From the NCBI GenBank assembly GCA_011364965.1, contig RDOB01000003.1, positions 124,001-188,000 on the forward strand: a stretch of 64,000 nt of DNA, given 5' to 3'. The DNA is from Candidatus Heimdallarchaeota archaeon. GTDB taxonomy: Archaea > Asgardarchaeota > Heimdallarchaeia > Hodarchaeales > Hodarchaeaceae. Within the stretch, counting starts at the first letter, position 1, and each line of letters opens with the position of its first letter. The notes under the pieces are model-generated. The model was given only the letters and a program-made list of their open reading frames with translations. It was not told the DNA's origin and did no database searches. Positions 17,674 to 27,045 of this stretch are shown here, piece by piece. A program made the position numbers and the translations under genes.

Positions 17674-18987
17674 GTGCAACCATGTGAAAAGTCTAATACA
17701 CTTGAGATTTCTCAAAGGATTGAAAAACCAGTAACACTATCTGAAAATTATCCACGAGAACGCAGCAAGAGTCAGATGGTAAGTCGAGGGGTGTTTGTAC
17801 TGCTTACTTGGTTTGTTATATACTTCTGTTTTGTAGATGCATATATAGTACTTAGAGGTTTCATCCCCTACAACCTGAATTCAATCCAAACATTAAGTAC
17901 TTTATTAGGAGTTCCAATTCAGCTCATCTTAACTGATTTCGTCAATATTTTTTACATCCCCCTATTTCGTCCTGACTGGTTCCAGAGGTTTCAATCATGG
18001 GACAAATATCTTATGTATATCAACGGAGCTCTCTTTATTTTGCTGAATATTGGATTTACTGGTGTAATTGTACTGATTAATCGAAAAAAATCCCGTTCAA
18101 CAATTAGCTTACCACGATTCTTTTTTTTAGCTTATATAGAAACCCTTTTTGTTTTCGTGATAATCAGTGGACCCAGTTATTTATGGGAAGTGCGTATTTG
18201 GACTTTGATTCATGGGAATATTGGAGATTTATTTCTTCTGTATCGAATGAATCCAGCACGGGGTTACTTGGGTTCTAACCTATGCTTCTTAATTGCGAGT
18301 TGCGTGAGTCTTTTATTTTTCCTAGCTGGTGAAAGAGTAACTCACGGAGGAACGATTTTTTTCCATTGGTGCTTAGCATACGCATTTCTATCTGGAGTAC
18401 AAACCCTTTTCCTGAGGGATTTTATTTTTATTACAGTAACACAGGAAATCTTCGTTGCTTATTTCCTACACGTACTTGCAGCGGTATTACTAAGTTCGCT
18501 TGTCTACTATGCGTTCAATATCGGTTTTTTTTTATATTTGATATTTTTTCCTGAACAGATGTCATGGCGGGGAGATTGGTTTTTCTACCTGTTTAACGAC
18601 GTTTTTTTCCTCCTGCAGAATCTTGGGTTCGCAGGTGTGATTTTTTTTCTCAATCGTTTACAACGTGATAAGCACCCCCCGATCAAGATAGTACCGTTCT
18701 ACTATCTATCATTACTGAGTACAGGCTTCTTCCACAGTGTGATGATACTGAAATGGAAAGATTTGTGGACACAAATGCCTTCACATGTCTATGATTCCTA
18801 TGCTATTGGATCAGTCGGATATCTTGTTGAGGGAATCATTGCACCCCTCAATTTGTGCTATTTTGCTGTGGCTTGCGTATGGATAGGACTCCTCCTAGCG
18901 TACACACGACGCGAAGGCTTCTTAAAACAAATTAGAGCCAATTTAGACACGAAGAGTTCAGAGGAGATTCCCAAGACTGGCAATTAA
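17674..18987 (+). CDS. Multi-pass membrane protein with internal duplication
   Basis: The 437-residue protein has about ten membrane segments and an otherwise unrecognised sequence. Residues about 110-165 (LNIGFTGVIVLINR, then LPRFFFLAYIETLF) closely resemble residues about 297-350 (LQNLGFAGVIFFLNR, then IVPFYYLSLLSTGFF). This points to an ancient duplication of a unit of about 190 residues. The start is GTG behind GAGAGGGG. It is the one clearly intact gene within the surrounding decay zone. Function unknown. Confidence 0.55.
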   Translation: MQPCEKSNTLEISQRIEKPVTLSENYPRERSKSQMVSRGVFVLLTWFVIYFCFVDAYIVLRGFIPYNLNSIQTLSTLLGVPIQLILTDFVNIFYIPLFRPDWFQRFQSWDKYLMYINGALFILLNIGFTGVIVLINRKKSRSTISLPRFFFLAYIETLFVFVIISGPSYLWEVRIWTLIHGNIGDLFLLYRMNPARGYLGSNLCFLIASCVSLLFFLAGERVTHGGTIFFHWCLAYAFLSGVQTLFLRDFIFITVTQEIFVAYFLHVLAAVLLSSLVYYAFNIGFFLYLIFFPEQMSWRGDWFFYLFNDVFFLLQNLGFAGVIFFLNRLQRDKHPPIKIVPFYYLSLLSTGFFHSVMILKWKDLWTQMPSHVYDSYAIGSVGYLVEGIIAPLNLCYFAVACVWIGLLLAYTRREGFLKQIRANLDTKSSEEIPKTGN

Positions 18988-19074
18988 ATTAATCCCCACC
19001 TATTCCAGTAACTATCAGGATTCTTCTAATTTTCCTTTCTATCTTCAGTTTCCTACTATTTCTATAATAAGTTA

Positions 19075-20030
19075 TTATTTTGTTCCTTTTTGAGACAGCA
19101 TTGGAAAATACAATTTCTTCACATATTCTTTGAGCATTCGCAAGTAGAAAAAAGAGGAATAGAAGTCCGAGCTGCTTCACACATGACAGTAATCCAGTTA
19201 AAGGGGATATTATTTGATTCAAAATCATAATATAAGGGAATCACTGTCTCCTCTAGGATCTCGTACAAGCTTATGGCGTCTGCCCAATTTTAAGCAGCTT
19301 GATTACTTTCCTCAATATTTTCGGGGTTGATGGCTCAGCCATTAACACCATTAAATCCTTCAACCCACCATCCATCAAGAATAGAGAGATTTGGGACAAA
19401 ATTCATACTTGCTTTCATTCCAGACGTCCCTGAAGCCTCATTATAGCGTTTTGGAGTATTTAGCCATACATCTACTCCCTATAATAATGCTTTGGTCGTC
19501 TTCAGATCATAATTATCAAGAAAAGCAATTCTGTAACCTAATTTTGCAATTTTTGCATGATTATAGATTTCTTGAATTAATACTTACCCCGAATCATCCA
19601 TTGGATGAGTTTTACCCGCAAAAATAAATTATACTGGTCTATATGGGTCTTCTATCATTTTTTGAAGTCGTTGAAAATCTGAAAAGAGTAAAGTTGCTCT
19701 CTTCTATGTAGCAAATCGTCTTGCAAATCCTATAGTTAAAGTATCTGGATCTAAAGTTAACCCATTTACCAAAGCTGTTTCTATATTCCAATAACAACTC
19801 TTCAAATTAGTACGAGCATTCTCCCGGATGACTTTGAACAGTCGGCCTGTTGCAGTTTTATGATACTCCCAGATTTGATAATCACTAGTAGTATGTCGAT
19901 CGAGCATCTCCTCCCAAAACTCTGATTCATCGTGATGCTCCAACCAATTTTGGTTCACCATTCTATACATATGTTGGTAGATTTCGGTAATAAAACTCGG
20001 AGCATGCACCCCATTTTTTCGTTGTACATT
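19075..20030 (-). pseudogene. Alpha-glucan (glycogen) phosphorylase pseudogene, C-terminal half
   Basis: Read on the minus strand, one frame gives recognisable GlgP sequence: [79 protein letters not shown] and [14 protein letters not shown]. It is interrupted by in-frame TAG at 19704, TAA at 19629, TAA at 19584 and TAG at 19479. More stops and a frameshift near 19150 precede the end, LKEYVKKLYFPMLSQK. The N-terminal half is missing. Some stops replace residues expected to be Tyr, Gln or Lys, so they look like ordinary nonsense mutations. The gene once served glycogen breakdown and is now dead. Confidence 0.85.
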
Positions 20031-20056
20031 GAGCTCATGCTGATCGGGGTCATGTA

Positions 20057-20296
20057 ATGATTGATTTACCTGGTTTGAAGACTGCAACACTTGATACCTA
20101 TACCTGTACGATTTATGGTTATACTGAATTTTATGCTGATCAACTTGGATTAGAAAACATAAAAAGTAGTGGACGATTCTTATCAAAGATATCTGATAGG
20201 GTTGATTATTCTACAAGATGGTGTTCAGACTGTGGTTCTTCAATCCCTCCTGAAGAAAAATTCTGTCCGAAATGTGGAAAGCAATTAAATTGGTGA
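20057..20296 (+). CDS. Zinc-ribbon fragment or small protein
   Basis: The 79-residue frame ends in CSDCGSSIPPEEKFCPKCGKQL, a clear double CxxC zinc ribbon. The first 50 residues match nothing I know. It lies between the phosphorylase pseudogene and another degraded gene and has no evident Shine-Dalgarno. It may therefore be the surviving tail of a larger protein and not a working gene. Confidence 0.35.
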   Translation: MIDLPGLKTATLDTYTCTIYGYTEFYADQLGLENIKSSGRFLSKISDRVDYSTRWCSDCGSSIPPEEKFCPKCGKQLNW

Positions 20297-20502
20297 CTTT
20301 TTCTTTATTCCTTAGAAGGAACGTAAGCAAAACAGCTGTAATTGAAGATAGATCTTCCATTACTCGGAACCAAGCTCCTCTTAGAGAAGAAGAGGAATTA
20401 ATTGAATCTCTTTCGTTTTCTAATTATTTTGGAAATCGTCTCACTTGTCCAGTTTTAGAATTTGTTTCAATAAATGTTTAATTTCCAACTAGAATAGAAA
20501 AT

Positions 20503-21204
20503 CTAGAGCGATTTTTTTCGTTTAAACAGTATTAAGATGATGATTGCTGAAGATGAAATAATTAAAGGAGGCCAATCTGCTCTCGATGTTTTCACAGGAA
20601 TAACAACAAGAACAGTATCACTAATACTGTTTCCAGACTGATCGTATACTTTGCAGATATACGTATAATTACCAGGTGTTAATTCTTCAATCATTACTGT
20701 AATACTACTTCCATTCCAATTTCCAGATTCCATTAGAGAATTATTTCTCGTCTCTTGATACGAAGCAGGATGCAAATCAAATGGATTCCATGTAATTCTC
20801 TTTTCTATAATCCCTTCAACATATATGATGTCGAATGGATGATTTATACTAGGAGGAGTAGTGTCAATAACAGTTACTAAAACAGAGTTGCTAGCGTGAT
20901 TACCTGCATTATCATATAGTATACAGGTATACAGATAATCACCACATTGAAGACTATCGATACTAATCGTAATTGATTCTCCAAACCACGGTCCACTGAC
21001 AATTAGAATCCCATCCCTGTCTACTCGGAAGCTCTCTGCATTAAGGTCAAAAGGATTCCAGTTAAGGCTATTATTAAGTATACCCTCTTCATAAATTATA
21101 TCATCGGGATGATTGATAGTTGGAGGATTTTCATCTGAAATAATTACAACGACTGTATCTGTTATTGAATGTTCTGCTTCATCAAAAACTTCGATAATGA
21201 AACC
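20503..21204 (-). pseudogene. C-terminal fragment of an Ig-like-repeat surface protein
   Basis: The minus-strand frame is open throughout but has no start. It encodes the end of one repeat, one full repeat and a final one. NPPTINHPDDIIYEEGI and TPPSINHPFDIIYVEGI mark repeat starts 90 residues apart. Each repeat has a WNPFDL segment and a YDxxGN strand like PKD or Ig folds. The last repeat is followed by a membrane helix (LIISSSAIIILILF) and KRKKSL. This is the layout of an archaeal cell-surface protein anchored by its C-terminus. The N-terminal part is gone at the junction near 21204. Confidence 0.7.
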
Positions 21205-21757
21205 ATATAAATTAATCCTTTTTTTCGGTGTAGGATTTATTTTTGGGATTTTAAGAGAGAATTTAATTCAGGTTCTTATTGAATTGGCAATTCTACCGTC
21301 ATTGTATACTTATTCTCTTCATTTTTTACGAATTTTGTATTCGCCAATAGTAATAGGAATTGGATGGATTTTTGCATTTTATAACGGTATGATAGTTGGA
21401 GAACGGTATTTGAAGTCTACTAATCCTGTAAAAACCAGTTTTTTGGCTGCTATTTTTGTTATGTTGGTCTCTTTTCCGATTGAAGTTACAGTAGTTGCAA
21501 TGAATTGGTGGATTTGGTAAATCCTGGGAATGCCCTTATTCATGGAAATTCCTTTAATGACTCCATTTGGTTGGGGAACCGCAGCATTTATTTTCATTTT
21601 CTCTTTCAAGCTGATTGATCAAAGAATAGAGAGAAATCAAAACAAAATCTTAATATTTTTAGGTTTGATAATTCCTTTGATTGGAGTCCATTTCACCATA
21701 ATTTTTGTTCTAAGAACAGCTTTTGTTGCCTTAGGTAACTTAGGAATACTACTCTGA
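21197..21757 (+). pseudogene. Membrane protein gene interrupted by an in-frame TAA
   Basis: Two hydrophobic frames lie in the same phase, separated only by TAA at 21518-21520. The first (from ATG 21197, KPYKLILFFGVG) ends VVAMNWWIW. The second continues ILGMPLFMEIPLMTP and ends LGNLGILL. Together they give about 185 residues with five or six helices. I do not recognise the family. The start lies on the broken end of the Ig-repeat fragment, so the true N-terminus may also be lost. A nonsense mutation is the simplest explanation. Confidence 0.55.
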
Positions 21758-22408
21758 TTTTTCTGATGAATTAAAAGACTTCAACTTTTTCACTGGTACT
21801 CCGCCATATAAGCTATTAGCATCTAGTACCCAATTAGCAGGGACAGTAGATCCCATAGCGACAGTAGTATTATCTCCTATAATAACTCCTGGTAGAATTA
21901 CACAATATGCTCCAATGGTGACGTTTTTCCCGATTCTCAGTCGCTTTCTATACATCTTTTGACTTCGTATGTGGTGACCAGATACGATTGCACCAGTACC
22001 AATTAAAGAATTTTCCCCTACATCAATAAGATCTGGATCCCAAAGAGTTGTTAAGATTGAAACTCCTTTCCTTCGTTTGAATCCAAATAATTGATAAATG
22101 AAATCTGGGATAGGAGAGTGAATGAATAACTTTCTTGTTAAAGTGAGTGCTATATCTAGTGATGTAGCTTGAACAGTCCAGAGTATTAAATTTACTCCAG
22201 TTATTTCCCCTTCTTTAGTTCCCATGGCAATACGGGAAAGTTTATGAGCTGATGCTAATAAAACTAAACTCAATAAATATGTCACTGGAATTGAAATGAT
22301 TACAGAAGGCACTAATCCAAAAGCAAATGAATCAATTATTGTATAAACGAATAAAAACAAAATTAATAATGATAATGTCAAAAGCAATTGAATAGCAAAG
22401 AAAAGCAT
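21749..22408 (-). CDS. Membrane-anchored left-handed beta-helix acyltransferase
   Basis: This 219-residue protein has two N-terminal hydrophobic segments (residues 2-27 and 33-56). The C-terminal half has hexapeptide repeats: LIGTGAIVSG, IGKNVTIGAYCVILPGVIIG, NTTVAMGSTV and SLYGGVPVKKLK. This is the LbH acetyltransferase fold, in which the GGVPAK-like end is typical of sugar O-acetyltransferases. The acceptor is unknown. The stop overlaps the end of the decayed membrane gene. It lies 22 bases after the first MFS-longin gene on the same strand. Confidence 0.7.
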   Translation of the reverse strand: MLFFAIQLLLTLSLLILFLFVYTIIDSFAFGLVPSVIISIPVTYLLSLVLLASAHKLSRIAMGTKEGEITGVNLILWTVQATSLDIALTLTRKLFIHSPIPDFIYQLFGFKRRKGVSILTTLWDPDLIDVGENSLIGTGAIVSGHHIRSQKMYRKRLRIGKNVTIGAYCVILPGVIIGDNTTVAMGSTVPANWVLDANSLYGGVPVKKLKSFNSSEKSE

Positions 22409-22430
22409 AATTTACACCATTTTTCACTTA

Positions 22431-24092
22431 TCAGATCATTTCAGGGTTTGTAGAGGGGGCAAGATGACCAAATACTTCCTCTGCAATATTAATTGCACCA
22501 TCAAATACAGATCGTGTACCATTCCACGTTTTTAATTCCTTTGAGTAGGTTTTACAAAATCTAGTCAGAAATTCAGTTAATGTTCTTTGAAGCTCAGGAT
22601 CCTGTTTATTACTAAATAAGGCAGCTGAAACACCTGTGTTCTTCTCTTTATCAGTTAATATAAAATGATTTCCGTGACGTACAAGGTTAAGGTCTCCTTT
22701 CTCCTTCATAGTTTCATTCATAAATGAAGCAACCGCAGTTAAGGCACCAGATAATAAAGTGAGTTCCGTTGAGATATCTATCTTTTGAAAACTGTAATCG
22801 AAGATAGGTAATCCACCTTCTTCGATAACAAGTAACAATGTAAAGTCAAGAGGTTTGTAACTGTCAGATACCCAAAATAAGGGGAAAGCTGCTAAAATAG
22901 CTAAAATAGTGATTAAATAGGTAATTATCTCCACGTTCTCAATTTCTGGAGGTAAGATCCAATAACCGATAATATAACCGATTCCCAACCCTACAACAAG
23001 GGATATAAATCCCATGGCGTAATATCGTCCTAAACCATCACGAGGTGACAAGTCGGCCCATAAAGAGGAATCTAAAGTGGGATGTAAAAATGAAAATGAT
23101 ACACCAATGCTTAAAGCAGCTACTATAAAGCTATTCGGGGTTTTTTCTAAACCAAAAATCAATGAAGCAAAAACAATTCCGTAGATTGCTACAACAATTA
23201 AATTTTTCCGTCCGAATCTATCCGTAAAGTATCCAGCAGGTAAAATTGCAAGTAGGTCTCCTACTAAAACAATGAACCAAAAACTCTTATCGATAGGAAG
23301 ATCAAATTCTCCAACGGATGGTATTTCTATAATCCACGAAATATTTAGCACTTCTGCTCCAAGTTGTGAAAAACTTGCAAGAACAATTCCCAACATTGTG
23401 TAGAGGAGGATATGTGTACTAAGATAAGCACGTACTGATCTTCTATTTATAATTTTATGAAATCGAGTAGGCCATTTATCATTTTTCCAACTTAACATAT
23501 TACGAGTTAATAAATAAAAACATATTGTAAGCAAAATGCCAAATATGCCCACAATAGATAATATACTCACAAAACTGTGACTTAAATATTCTGTATCATT
23601 GAATCTAGATGAGTAACCTCCCCCAAAGAGAATTGCTACTATGCCTAGGATAATAAAAGAAAAGATAATGTACGAATATATTCTTCCGCGTTTCCACATA
23701 TCAGAAAGACCAGCGAACAGAGTACCACTACTTGTTAATAGTAAACTAAAGAAAAATGCCAAACTAGCTAAACCTATTATTAAAAAAAGGCCTTCTTGCA
23801 AGACAAATACGAAAAATATTACACTCAAGGAACTACCTGACATTCCAATTAGAATAGATGTTCGTAAATATCTTGGTTCTTGATCCAATTTAACCCCCGT
23901 ATAATAAATTACAAAAATCACTAATATAAGTATCAAGATCAAAAGTAATGCTCCTAATCCTGCAAATGGATTATTAGCAGAGCTTTCTATATAATTAATA
24001 ATATCAAAAGAATAGATCAACACTAATAATGTGGCTAATAACCAAGTGAAAACACTAGGAATAATGACAATTAATTTGGTTCTTAATTTCAT
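22431..24092 (-). CDS. MFS transporter fused to a C-terminal longin-like domain (copy 1)
   Basis: This 553-residue protein has about 12 membrane helices in residues 1-408, with the MFS loop DRFGRK at 291-296. A soluble domain follows at about 414-545. Its pattern is longin-like: a first strand LLLVIEEGGLPIFDYSF, helix LLSGALTAVASF, strands around LVRHGNHFILT, then a long helix with FLTRFCKTYSKELKTWNG. The pattern resembles the longin part of the GTPase partner at 29851. It is paralogous to the gene at 24206. A cytoplasmic sensor or GTPase-contact domain on a transporter is the inference. The transported substrate is unknown. Confidence 0.65.
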   Translation of the reverse strand: MKLRTKLIVIIPSVFTWLLATLLVLIYSFDIINYIESSANNPFAGLGALLLILILILVIFVIYYTGVKLDQEPRYLRTSILIGMSGSSLSVIFFVFVLQEGLFLIIGLASLAFFFSLLLTSSGTLFAGLSDMWKRGRIYSYIIFSFIILGIVAILFGGGYSSRFNDTEYLSHSFVSILSIVGIFGILLTICFYLLTRNMLSWKNDKWPTRFHKIINRRSVRAYLSTHILLYTMLGIVLASFSQLGAEVLNISWIIEIPSVGEFDLPIDKSFWFIVLVGDLLAILPAGYFTDRFGRKNLIVVAIYGIVFASLIFGLEKTPNSFIVAALSIGVSFSFLHPTLDSSLWADLSPRDGLGRYYAMGFISLVVGLGIGYIIGYWILPPEIENVEIITYLITILAILAAFPLFWVSDSYKPLDFTLLLVIEEGGLPIFDYSFQKIDISTELTLLSGALTAVASFMNETMKEKGDLNLVRHGNHFILTDKEKNTGVSAALFSNKQDPELQRTLTEFLTRFCKTYSKELKTWNGTRSVFDGAINIAEEVFGHLAPSTNPEMI

Positions 24093-24205
24093 AACTTTGG
24101 CTTCCTTCTAATTGATTTTAATTTCTGTATGTACTCATTTTTTCCTTTTCTTTCAATCTTTTAGCTTCGATTATTTAATCCAATAACCATGAATTGTCAG
24201 ATAAA

Positions 24206-25843
24206 TTAACTCCTGAAAGATTTTGAAGGTAATAGAGGTCCAAATATTTCCTCTGCATACCCAATCCCTTTCTCAAACGCATTAGGCTGTCCAACCCACT
24301 TTTCAATTTCACTGTGATGAGATTTAGTAAATTTAACAAGAAATTGGTTCAAACTGCTTTGTAACTCAGCTGATGCTTTATTAGCAAAGATAGTGCCAAT
24401 AATATCTCCTTTAGAAGTGCTAATACGTGTTTGTACAATTAAAACATGACCATGACGCACTAAATCTAACGTTGCATGCTGTTCGTCTATTTCTTCAAAA
24501 AAAGTATCTATAGCAGAAAGTGCCCCTGCAACAAGAGCTAAATCTTTCTGCGAGATCTGTTCTTTATGATGGAAATCGTAATCAAATAGCAACATTCCAC
24601 TTCGCGTGACCAAGAGTAGATAGATATCCAAAGGGGGAAATGAATCGTTCATATAAAATAAAGGTAGGAGACTCAAGACTGCAAAGAAGAAAAGAATATA
24701 GCTTATATTACTAGAATCTGCTGTTATAAATGGATTGATGAATAATCCCAGCAATAATCCAGTTCCTATTCCTTGAAGAAGCATGACAAACCCTAGAGCA
24801 TTATAACGGCCAAGTGAATCTAAAGGACTTAAATCACACCATACGGTACTATCAATTGTCGGATGCATTGTAGAAAAGCTCCCACCCAAAATAAAAGCTG
24901 ATAAGTAAAACATGAAAGGATTATTACTTAGAGCTACAATTAATGCTGAAAGGACTATTCCGTAAACCCCGATGATAATCAAATTCTTCCTACCTATATG
25001 GTCAGCAATTAAACCATTAGGAAATACCAATAAAACATCTCCAAAGAAAACAAAAAGCCAAAAGAGCTTATCCTGATTAGCTTGAAATATGGAAAACCAG
25101 GGAGTATCAACTAAGAGGTTAGGAAATTTTATCTGACCTATTTCTGGAATTGTGATAAACGCAAAACCTAGCATCACATAAATAAAATAATGAGAAATTA
25201 AATAAGCTTTTGTAGGTCTTCGACTCAGAATTTTCTGTAACTTAGTTGGAAATTTATCATTAACCCACGGATCAATTGACCGACTGAATACATAAAAAAC
25301 TAAAGCTACAAGAATAGACAATAATCCTGTTAATATCAAAGGAAAATGGAAATCTAAAAAGTTAAATTCGGCAAATAACATAATTGTAATTACTGCAAAC
25401 ATACTCATGAATAATGCTCCTGCGTATAGACGTCCGCGATTATGTGCCTCAGAAAATCCAGAAAAGAATGAAGCTGTAGCTGTTGTACCCACTCCCAGAA
25501 AGAATCCCATGGCTGGAAGAGCAATAAGCAGAATACCGAAATAAATTGTTCCTAGAATTACTAGAAACAGAGAAATTCCAATTGATACCAAGGAGATTAC
25601 GATTAAGGATTTTAAATGTTCGGGATTCTTGTCAATAATCATCCCAGTTCCATATAAAGCACCTGTAGCTACTATAGCTGTAATAAGTAAGATAAAATAG
25701 GCTGGGTTAAAAGGAATGTCTCCAATAATCAATATCGGTGCTGTTTCAAGAAGATCAAGAGAGTAAACTAGCAAGAATATGGCTGTAATTAGCCACATCA
25801 TACTAATCGGGATCATTATTGTAAGAGATCTTAAAAATTTCAC
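24206..25843 (-). CDS. MFS transporter fused to a C-terminal longin-like domain (copy 2)
   Basis: The 545-residue paralogue of the preceding gene has the same plan: about 12 helices with DHIGRK at 281-286, then a soluble tail from about residue 404. The tail begins PLDIYLLLVTRSGMLLFDYD and continues with LVAGALSAIDTFFEE, LVRHGHVLIVQT and a final FLVKFTKSHHSEIEKWVG helix. Both copies keep the LVRHG turn and the GAL-(T/S)-A helix. The genes are 113 bases apart on one strand, so they arose by tandem duplication. Both tails are retained in similar form, which suggests selection on the soluble domain. Confidence 0.65.
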   Translation of the reverse strand: MKFLRSLTIMIPISMMWLITAIFLLVYSLDLLETAPILIIGDIPFNPAYFILLITAIVATGALYGTGMIIDKNPEHLKSLIVISLVSIGISLFLVILGTIYFGILLIALPAMGFFLGVGTTATASFFSGFSEAHNRGRLYAGALFMSMFAVITIMLFAEFNFLDFHFPLILTGLLSILVALVFYVFSRSIDPWVNDKFPTKLQKILSRRPTKAYLISHYFIYVMLGFAFITIPEIGQIKFPNLLVDTPWFSIFQANQDKLFWLFVFFGDVLLVFPNGLIADHIGRKNLIIIGVYGIVLSALIVALSNNPFMFYLSAFILGGSFSTMHPTIDSTVWCDLSPLDSLGRYNALGFVMLLQGIGTGLLLGLFINPFITADSSNISYILFFFAVLSLLPLFYMNDSFPPLDIYLLLVTRSGMLLFDYDFHHKEQISQKDLALVAGALSAIDTFFEEIDEQHATLDLVRHGHVLIVQTRISTSKGDIIGTIFANKASAELQSSLNQFLVKFTKSHHSEIEKWVGQPNAFEKGIGYAEEIFGPLLPSKSFRS

Positions 25844-25952
25844 GGATAAGATGCCTCAGGATTGCAGTTTGATTGAGGAAAAAAAGTCCAAAACTCTAAT
25901 TAAAAAATGCTTCTGTTAAATTAATTAATAGGATTCTTCCCAGAAACGGAAA

Positions 25953-27002
25953 ATGGTTAAAATGAACGATTTGGAATTATATAATTTAGTAAAAGAGCTT
26001 GCAGAAATACCAGGGCCGGTGGGTAGGGAATCTGAGGTTCAAAAATATCTTTCAATGGAATGGGAACAGAACGGGTTTGAGACCTCATATGATAAGGTTG
26101 GTAATTTATATGGAAAATCTTTTGGTTCTGGGAAACGTTGGGCTATCGTATCTCACGCGGATTCGATCGGATTTATTGTCCAGAAAATATTAAGAAATGG
26201 TTTCATTAAAGTTGCATTTAATACTGCGGCAACAAATCCGGATGCAAGATTTTTAGCGGGAACTCCAGTTAGATTTCTTACAAATGATAACAAAATGGTC
26301 ATTGGATATTTTGGATTAAGAAGTGGGCACTTAGCAGGAGTTGAAGGCAAGAGGAAACCTATTTTATTTGAGGATATGTTTATAGATGTTGGAGTAGATT
26401 CAAAAGAGGAAGTAAATTCTCTTGGTATCGATATAGGATCAGCTGCGGTATTTTATTCTCCTGTTTTCAAATCTCAAAGTAATATTGTTGGACCTTCAAT
26501 GGACAATCGGATAGGAGGTGCTATTCAATGTTTACTAGCAAAGGAAATTAATGCGCAAAATACCTCTTTGAACCTCCATTTAATTTCAACTGTTCAAGAG
26601 GAGATTGGTATGAAAGGTGCTGCAGCCGTGGCAAGAAATTATGAATACGATGGAGTAATTGTGCTTGATATAGGACTAACTGGGGATATACCAACTTCTA
26701 ATAAAGATAATCTTGACACTCGGCTAAAAGGGGGGCCAATAATTGTATATAAGGACTTCTCTATTCATTATTCAGTTGAAATTATACAGGAAATTGAGGA
26801 GTTAGCAAAGACAAATAATATCCCTTTTCAAAGAGCAGTATTTAAAAACTTCAATACTGATGGAGTTCACTTCTTCATGAATGGTTATCCTACAGTAATG
26901 CTTGCTATTCCCTGTCGATATACACATACTAATTTCGAAACTATAAGATTTATAGATGTGAAAAACACGTTGAGTTTATTAAAACTTATTATTACAGTTT
27001 AA
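25953..27002 (+). CDS. M42-family metallo-aminopeptidase
   Basis: This 349-residue protein has the dinuclear-metal ligands of M42 peptidases: SHADSIGFI (His, Asp), SMDNRIGG (Asp), TVQEEIGMKGA (the Glu-Glu pair), VLDIGLTGDIP and CRYTHTNFE (last His). The family forms large dodecameric shells that trim peptides in the cytosol. It differs clearly from the second M42 gene at 31790, so the two may prefer different N-terminal residues. It is followed after 43 bases by the kinase-MBL fusion on the same strand. Confidence 0.85.
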   Translation: MVKMNDLELYNLVKELAEIPGPVGRESEVQKYLSMEWEQNGFETSYDKVGNLYGKSFGSGKRWAIVSHADSIGFIVQKILRNGFIKVAFNTAATNPDARFLAGTPVRFLTNDNKMVIGYFGLRSGHLAGVEGKRKPILFEDMFIDVGVDSKEEVNSLGIDIGSAAVFYSPVFKSQSNIVGPSMDNRIGGAIQCLLAKEINAQNTSLNLHLISTVQEEIGMKGAAAVARNYEYDGVIVLDIGLTGDIPTSNKDNLDTRLKGGPIIVYKDFSIHYSVEIIQEIEELAKTNNIPFQRAVFKNFNTDGVHFFMNGYPTVMLAIPCRYTHTNFETIRFIDVKNTLSLLKLIITV

Positions 27003-27045
27003 GCTTGCTTATTATAATTTAGAATACTTTTTAGCGTGAAAACTA

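Noticed and set aside
18989..19228. 79-residue minus-strand frame with a hydrophobic stretch
   Set aside because: It is a shifted frame over the tail of the dead glucan phosphorylase and not a separate gene.
19479..19706. Stop codon reassignment to explain the phosphorylase stops
   Set aside because: Both TAG and TAA occur as interruptions and both appear to end other genes in the window normally. A frameshift and a missing N-terminal half also point to a pseudogene.
20272..20481. 69-residue frame after the zinc-ribbon fragment
   Set aside because: It overlaps the ribbon in another phase and has no motif, no Shine-Dalgarno and poor coding character.
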